A stretch of DNA of 9,984 bases from the NCBI GenBank assembly GCA_945861995.1, contig CAMAWZ010000061.1:1-9984 (forward strand). The letters run 5' to 3'. A model generated the notes under the pieces. The model saw only the letters and a list, made by a program, of their open reading frames with translations. It was not told the origin of the DNA and made no database searches. This stretch comes from Pseudorhodobacter antarcticus (lineage in GTDB: Bacteria > Pseudomonadota > Alphaproteobacteria > Rhodobacterales > Rhodobacteraceae). Numbering within the stretch: position 1 is the stretch's first letter; each line of letters starts with the position of its first letter. Positions 6,446 through 9,984 of this stretch are shown here, in pieces. The translations under genes and the position numbers were made by a program.

Positions 6446-6934
6446 ATGACACTGCAAGTAGGGGCGAAATTGCCTGACGCAAAGCTGATGCAAATGGGCG
6501 TTCATGGCCCAGAACAAGTGGATTTGGCAGCCAAGCTGAAGGGCCGCAAGGTTGTGATTTTCGGCCTGCCAGGTGCCTATACGGGCACTTGCACCACCGC
6601 CCATGTGCCCAGCTTTATCCGCACCAAAGCGGGCTTTGACGCCAAGGGCGTGGACGAGATTATCTGCCTATCCGTCAATGACCCCTTTGTCATGGGCGCT
6701 TGGGCAGGCAGCACGGGCGGGGCTAATGCGGGGATCACCTTCCTTGGCGATAGCGACACCAGCTTTACCAAGGCCATCGATATGGAATTGCACCTGCCCC
6801 ATATCGGGCTGAACCACCGCTCGAAACGCTATGCGCTGTATGCAGTGGATGGGGTTGTGCAGGTGATGCATCACGGCGAGGAATCGGGCCAATGCGAGAT
6901 TTCGGGCGGCGAGGCGCTGCTGGCTGCAATCTAA
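6446..6934 (+). CDS. Peroxiredoxin, Prx5-like (AhpC/TSA redoxin)
   Basis: A 162-residue cytoplasmic thiol peroxidase that reduces hydrogen peroxide and organic hydroperoxides. PGAYTGTCTTAHVPSF at 42-57 is the Prx5-family active site, with peroxidatic C49, T46 and the conserved P42. R128 in SKRYAL is the expected catalytic arginine. C73 and C150 (SGQCEIS) are the other cysteines; C150 lies near the position of the resolving cysteine in human PRDX5, so an atypical two-Cys mechanism is possible but not certain. There is no fused glutaredoxin domain. The start is ATG 6446 with AAAGGG seven bases upstream; an open frame extending 56 codons further back overlaps the reductase and is rejected. Followed 17 bases later by the end of the converging methyltransferase-like gene, with a palindromic terminator between. 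Confidence 0.95.
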   Translation: MTLQVGAKLPDAKLMQMGVHGPEQVDLAAKLKGRKVVIFGLPGAYTGTCTTAHVPSFIRTKAGFDAKGVDEIICLSVNDPFVMGAWAGSTGGANAGITFLGDSDTSFTKAIDMELHLPHIGLNHRSKRYALYAVDGVVQVMHHGEESGQCEISGGEALLAAI

Positions 6935-6945
6935 ACGGCCAAATG

Positions 6946-6961
6946 GGCGGCTTAAGCCGCC
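6946..6961. terminator. Bidirectional palindromic terminator candidate between convergent genes
   Basis: GGCGGCTTAAGCCGCC is a perfect 16-base palindrome, giving six G/C pairs around a TTAA loop. It lies 12 bases after the peroxiredoxin stop. On the plus strand CTTT-like sequence follows, and on the minus strand a short CATTT; both are weak T-tracts, so termination strength is uncertain. The TAA stop of the minus-strand gene (6954-6952) lies within the loop, and its last two alanine codons form part of the stem. Confidence 0.6.
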
Positions 6962-7629
6962 TTTGCCAAAAGCTGCGCCTCAATTGCAGGCGACCAGACT
7001 GCGACACCGCCGATGAAATTGTCGGCGGTGGCCAAAAGATTAAGGTCTAGGCTGTTTTCCATATAGTCGCGCATCGCAGCATATTTTCGCTTTGGGTTTG
7101 CGCCATGCCACGCAATTGCGCCGCCCTTTGCCAGAACTTTTTGCGCAAGCGCGGTGTTCTGCGCCAAGGCGGCAGTGGTCGGCTCGCCCGCGATAAAGAT
7201 AAAATCCATCGCGCCGTGGCGGGCCACAAAATCGCGCGCAACGATCAGGTTCGTATCGCCGATCACTTGGGTAAAGCGCGGGCGATGCTCGGCGCTGACC
7301 TTTGCGCCAATCTGCTCGAACGCCAGCCGCGCTGGGCGGCCAAAAAAGCCTGCATCGATGTCATCCTCTGGGAAATACTCCAGCGAGATGACGCGCGTTT
7401 GCGGCAACAAGGACAGCATGAATTCTGCGGTCGCGCCAGAATGCGTGCCAATGTCAAAGATGGTCTTTGGCTGCAAATGCAGAAGCGCGGCGGCAAGCGC
7501 AGCGTAATCTTGGCCCGCAAGCATACCGCCAGAAAGCTCGGCCGCGCGCTGCACCAAGTCGGCGCTGCACTGAATGTCTTTGGCCGAACTGCCAAAGAAT
7601 GTGAACCAATCGCCAAAGCGCTGTAGCAT
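6952..7629 (-). CDS. Class I SAM-dependent methyltransferase-fold protein with altered active site
   Basis: A 225-residue Rossmann-fold protein resembling the Methyltransf_24 O-methyltransferase group. IFDIGTHSGATAEFML at 57-72 is the SAM-binding motif I and E84 (ISLEYFP) the acidic end of strand two. In relatives, as I recall them, strand four reads like DFIFIDGDHSY and strand five ends in WHD; here they read DFIFIAGEPT (142-151) and AWHGANP (173-179), so aspartate and histidine residues expected near the metal or substrate are replaced. SAM binding may survive while catalysis is changed or lost. ATG 7629 is preferred, with GGGG six bases upstream; a TTG one codon earlier (7632) is the alternative. 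It follows the pterin dehydratase by 72 bases, with its own possible promoter. Substrate unknown. Confidence 0.82.
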   Translation of the reverse strand: MLQRFGDWFTFFGSSAKDIQCSADLVQRAAELSGGMLAGQDYAALAAALLHLQPKTIFDIGTHSGATAEFMLSLLPQTRVISLEYFPEDDIDAGFFGRPARLAFEQIGAKVSAEHRPRFTQVIGDTNLIVARDFVARHGAMDFIFIAGEPTTAALAQNTALAQKVLAKGGAIAWHGANPKRKYAAMRDYMENSLDLNLLATADNFIGGVAVWSPAIEAQLLAKAA

Positions 7630-7652
7630 CAACTGCCCCGCTGTTTCGCAAT

Positions 7653-7681
7653 TCGATACAATAAAAGCGCGAATCTGCCAA
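7653..7681 (-). promoter_or_regulatory. Possible promoter for the methyltransferase-like gene
   Basis: On the minus strand TTGGCA (7681-7676) matches the -35 consensus at five of six positions. It is followed after 17 bases by TATCGA (7658-7653), a poor -10 match (three of six), 23 bases before the ATG. The 72-base gap is A+T-richer than its surroundings, which also suits a promoter. The gene may still receive read-through from the upstream operon, since no clear terminator follows the dehydratase gene. Confidence 0.3.
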
Positions 7682-7701
7682 GCCTTACAAAAGAATCAAT
7701 T

Positions 7702-8022
7702 TTAGGCTGTGGCGCTTGCGCTCATTTCCGCTGCAATTTGGTCAATCTTGCGGGCTAGGGTGATGTCCAGATTTGACAGGCCGCCCGCACTGTGCGTGGT
7801 CAGAGTGATGTCTAAGCGGTTGTAAACATTGGCCCATTCTGGGTGGTGATCCATCACTTCGGCCAACAGGGCAATGCGTGACATTGCGGCCCAAGCTTGC
7901 GAGAAATTCTTGAATTTCAGACGCTTTGTGATGGCATCGCGGGTTTGGTCATGCGCCCAGCCCTCTGCCAAAAGCGGCGGCAGCAGCGCGGTGCGTTCGT
8001 CGGGTGTTAAGGCGGGGGCCAT
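7702..8022 (-). CDS. phhB: Pterin-4a-carbinolamine dehydratase (4a-hydroxytetrahydrobiopterin dehydratase)
   Basis: A 106-residue PCD/DCoH-family protein that dehydrates the 4a-carbinolamine form of a tetrahydropterin so it can be recycled, classically after aromatic amino acid hydroxylation. FSQAWAAMSRIALLAEVMDHHPEW at about 40-63 carries the signature histidine pair H59-H60 with P61, E62 and W63; H77 (TTHSAGG) is the third active-site histidine. The start is ATG 8022-8020 with AGGAG six bases upstream. Only three bases separate it from the stop of the FemAB-like gene, so the two are almost certainly co-transcribed. No phenylalanine hydroxylase (phhA) is in view, so its partner is elsewhere or the protein serves another pterin-dependent step. 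Family secure; the symbol is given by family convention. Confidence 0.95.
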   Translation of the reverse strand: MAPALTPDERTALLPPLLAEGWAHDQTRDAITKRLKFKNFSQAWAAMSRIALLAEVMDHHPEWANVYNRLDITLTTHSAGGLSNLDITLARKIDQIAAEMSASATA

Positions 8023-8025
8023 GGT

Positions 8026-9174
8026 TTACTCCTGTGTGTCGCAACGGCGGAACGGGCCGTATGCGGTAAGAATTTCTATATCTTGGTCAACAGCGCGGCG
8101 TTCGGCTGTGAGATACTGCGCCACGGCAGCACGGAAATTCGGGTCGCTGATGTAGTGCAGCGAATGGGTCTGCACGGGCAAATAGCCGCGCGCCAATTTA
8201 TGTTCGCCCTGCGCGCCCGCTTCGACACGCACCATTTTGTGTTCAATCGCATAATCCATCGCGCGATAGTAGCACAGTTCAAAATGCAAACAGGGCAGAT
8301 CCACCATTGCCCCCCAATAGCGGCCAAACAGGGTGTCGCGCCCAATAAAATTCAGCGCGCCCGCAACGGCGGTTTGCCCATCAAATGCCAGAACCAGCAA
8401 AATATCATCGCGCATCGTGCGGTGAATTTCGCTGAAAAAGCGGCGGGTTAGGTAAGGCGTGCCCCATTTGCGCGCGCCCGTATCTTGGTAGAACTGCCAA
8501 AATGCGTCCCAATGTTCGGGCGCAATGTCATTGCCCGTTAGGGCGCGAATGGTTAGGCCGTGGCTGGCCGCGACCTCGCGTTCTTTGCGGATATTCTTAC
8601 GCTTGCGCGATGACAGATCAGCCAGAAAATCGTCAAATGTGCCATAGCCACGGTTTTGAAAATGGAATTGCTGGGTGATGCGGTGCAAAAGGCCGCGGTG
8701 GCCCGCCAAATCCTGCGCCTCATCTTCAGTGCAAAAGGTGATGTGCAGCGATGACAGCCCGTTGCCTTCGGCCAAATCAATTGCTGCGTCAACCAAGGGT
8801 CTGCGCATTTGGTCAGGCCCCAAAAAGCGGCGGCCCGTGGCGGGGGTAAAGGGAACAGCGCCCTGAAGCTTTGGGTAATACCGCCCGCCTGCGCGCTGGA
8901 ATGCATCGGCCCAACTGTGATCAAAGATATACTCGCCTTGGCTATGGCCTTTGGCATACAGCGGCATGGCGGCTTGGGCGGTGCCATCGTGCAAGATAAC
9001 GCTGCGGTTTTGCCAACCCGTGCCTGCGCCCGTTGAACCAGAGGTATCTAACGCCGCCAAAAAGCGGTGCGTGGTGAAAGGGTCAATGGGACGCAAGCCC
9101 GCGCTATTGCCCGCCATACCATCCCATGTAGCGGCATCTATTTGGTCAAAATTTTCCAGAAAAGTCAGGGTCAC
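8026..9174 (-). CDS. FemAB-like / GNAT-fold protein (DUF482, peptidogalycan biosynthesis-type)
   Basis: A 382-residue member of the FemAB_like family (PF04339, often named peptidogalycan biosynthesis/recognition protein), with two acyltransferase-like lobes. FemAB enzymes attach amino acids to peptidoglycan precursors, but the substrate of this branch is not known to me. The basic segment LSSRKRKNIRKER at 187-199 and the C-terminal block VEAGAQGEHKLARGYLP at 317-333, with CLHFELCYYRAMDYAIE just before (295-311), are its hallmarks. No signal peptide or membrane segment is seen, so it is probably cytoplasmic. The start is GTG 9174-9172 with AAAGG seven bases upstream. Middle gene of GDPD-FemAB-PCD, with 57 bases before it and three after. 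Family fairly secure; biochemical role unknown. Confidence 0.88.
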   Translation of the reverse strand: MTLTFLENFDQIDAATWDGMAGNSAGLRPIDPFTTHRFLAALDTSGSTGAGTGWQNRSVILHDGTAQAAMPLYAKGHSQGEYIFDHSWADAFQRAGGRYYPKLQGAVPFTPATGRRFLGPDQMRRPLVDAAIDLAEGNGLSSLHITFCTEDEAQDLAGHRGLLHRITQQFHFQNRGYGTFDDFLADLSSRKRKNIRKEREVAASHGLTIRALTGNDIAPEHWDAFWQFYQDTGARKWGTPYLTRRFFSEIHRTMRDDILLVLAFDGQTAVAGALNFIGRDTLFGRYWGAMVDLPCLHFELCYYRAMDYAIEHKMVRVEAGAQGEHKLARGYLPVQTHSLHYISDPNFRAAVAQYLTAERRAVDQDIEILTAYGPFRRCDTQE

Positions 9175-9190
9175 GGGGTGGCCTTTGGCG

Positions 9191-9223
9191 CGCGTTCTGC
9201 TGGTAGGAAGATGCAGCAGCGCG
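9191..9223. repeat. Imperfect hairpin between the phosphodiesterase and FemAB-like genes
   Basis: CGCG-TT-CTGCTG (9191-9202) can pair with CAGCAG-CGCG (9214-9223) as ten pairs with a two-base bulge and an 11-base loop. It fills most of the 57-base gap in this otherwise tight operon. No T-run follows on the minus strand, so it is not a standard terminator. It could be a processing or partial-termination site, or chance. Confidence 0.25.
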
Positions 9224-9231
9224 GCCCAGCG

Positions 9232-9984
9232 TCAAGGCAAGGGCGCAAGATATTGCTCGAACGTGATGTTCTGGGCGTATTTGCGCGCAGCCACTTCGGC
9301 CTGTTCGGATTTGATTGTCCAACACAGAATATCTGCGCCCTGCGCGCGGAGCGCGCCCACGCGCGGGCGGGCTAAATCTGCGGCCTCATGGCTGACAAAA
9401 CTGGACAAGGTGCGGTCATAATCGGGAATGCCCCGCAGATGATCGCAGATCGCGGCAGGCAGCGGTGCCCAATCGGCTGCGTCATAGGCCGAGGTGGTCA
9501 GCCCGCGCGCAATGCTGGGCCAAAGCCGCGCCATATGGGCCACGCTGTGCGGGTTAAATGACATAAGGGCGACAGGGCCAGCATAGCCTGCAAGGTCTGC
9601 CGCAACAGCAGATTCCAGCCGCCCATCGCTATCGCTCATATCCCCTGTTTGATCCTTAATCTCGATCAACAGCGGCACGCGGCCTGCGATTTGGCGCAGC
9701 ACCCCCGCCAAAGTGGGGATGCAATCTGGCCCGCCTGTCAGGCCAATTTCGATCAGTTCCGCCGCAGTTCGCGCCGAAACAAGCCCTGTCTGCGCCGTCA
9801 GACGATCTAGCGTTTCGTCATGAAACACCATAGCCACGCCATCGCGGGACAGTTGCAGATCAATTTCAATGGCATAGCCTGCGTCAATGGCAGCCGCAAT
9901 CGCGGCGGTCGAATTTTCAATCCGCCCCTGCGCGCGGTTGTGCAGGGCGCGGTGGGCGATGGGCAGGCGCAAAAACGCCTCTGG
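9232..9984 (-). CDS. Glycerophosphodiester phosphodiesterase (5' end beyond right edge)
   Basis: Cleaves glycerophosphodiesters from phospholipid head-group turnover into glycerol-3-phosphate and an alcohol. Numbering from the in-frame TTG at 9972-9970, the GDPD residues are all present: H7-R8 (AHRA), E19-N20 (IENS), E36 and D38 (EIDLQLSRDG), general acid H51 (FHDETLDR), E104 and K106 (LIEIKDQ) and W218. The frame is open to the last base of the window, and the four codons before that TTG read P-E-A-F, which fits the usual N-terminus of close relatives, so the true start is probably just outside. No signal peptide or membrane segment is visible, so it is likely the cytosolic form. First visible gene of the GDPD-FemAB-PCD operon. 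Confidence 0.93.
   Translation of the reverse strand, partial: PEAFLRLPIAHRALHNRAQGRIENSTAAIAAAIDAGYAIEIDLQLSRDGVAMVFHDETLDRLTAQTGLVSARTAAELIEIGLTGGPDCIPTLAGVLRQIAGRVPLLIEIKDQTGDMSDSDGRLESAVAADLAGYAGPVALMSFNPHSVAHMARLWPSIARGLTTSAYDAADWAPLPAAICDHLRGIPDYDRTLSSFVSHEAADLARPRVGALRAQGADILCWTIKSEQAEVAARKYAQNITFEQYLAPLP

Noticed and set aside
7105..7626. 173-codon plus-strand open frame antisense to the methyltransferase-like gene
   Set aside because: No domain, signal or ribosome-binding site; the opposite frame has clear motifs.
7681..7708. AGCCT/AGGCT inverted repeat after the pterin dehydratase gene
   Set aside because: Only five pairs around an 18-base loop and no T-run; too weak to call a terminator.
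1..9984. CRISPR arrays, tRNA or rRNA genes, insertion sequences, prophage or toxin-antitoxin modules
   Set aside because: No regularly spaced repeats, no recognisable RNA gene, no transposase or integrase motifs, and no gap large enough to hold an unseen element except 1021-1347.

Overview
The window looks like ordinary chromosome from an alphaproteobacterium, most likely order Rhodobacterales (Roseobacter/Rhodobacter group). Supporting signs are moderately high G+C, frequent GTG and TTG starts, and protein types common there: a stand-alone CinA N-terminal domain protein, a FemAB-like DUF482 protein beside a pterin dehydratase, and a Prx5-type peroxiredoxin. Lineage is inferred from remembered protein style, not from a search. 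There is no tRNA, rRNA, CRISPR array, transposase or phage gene, and coding density is very high with many overlapping gene ends.

Layout. (1) 1-1020, minus: N-terminal 340 codons of ilvD (dihydroxy-acid dehydratase), running off the left edge. (2) 1021-1347: the largest gap, 327 bases, between ilvD and a divergent LysR-type regulator at 1348-2250. It holds repeated CAATAC/GTATTG dyads and, in the ilvD leader, hairpins that could hide the ilvD Shine-Dalgarno sequence. (3) 3680 down to 2227, minus: a two-gene operon, a CinA-N/MoCF domain protein then a GNAT acetyltransferase, joined by an ATGA overlap. (4) 3801-4622, plus: methionine aminopeptidase (map) with a TTG start, divergent from (3). 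(5) 6369 down to 4619, minus: an NAD(P)H:ferredoxin-type FAD reductase coupled through a GTGA overlap to rsmD (16S rRNA methyltransferase). (6) 6446-6934, plus: peroxiredoxin, divergent from the reductase. (7) 7629 down to 6952, minus: a SAM-binding methyltransferase-fold protein whose usual acidic active-site positions look substituted; its stop codon lies inside a perfect palindrome that probably terminates both converging genes. (8) 9984 down to 7702, minus: glycerophosphodiester phosphodiesterase (5' end off the right edge), FemAB-like protein, and pterin-4a-carbinolamine dehydratase, closely spaced as an operon.

The genes are mostly housekeeping: branched-chain amino acid synthesis, N-terminal methionine removal, rRNA modification, peroxide removal, lipid head-group turnover and pterin recycling. 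I see no single new multi-gene system. The best leads are local: the ilvD leader and dyads, the methyltransferase with a changed active site, and the dyad between map and the cinA-like gene.
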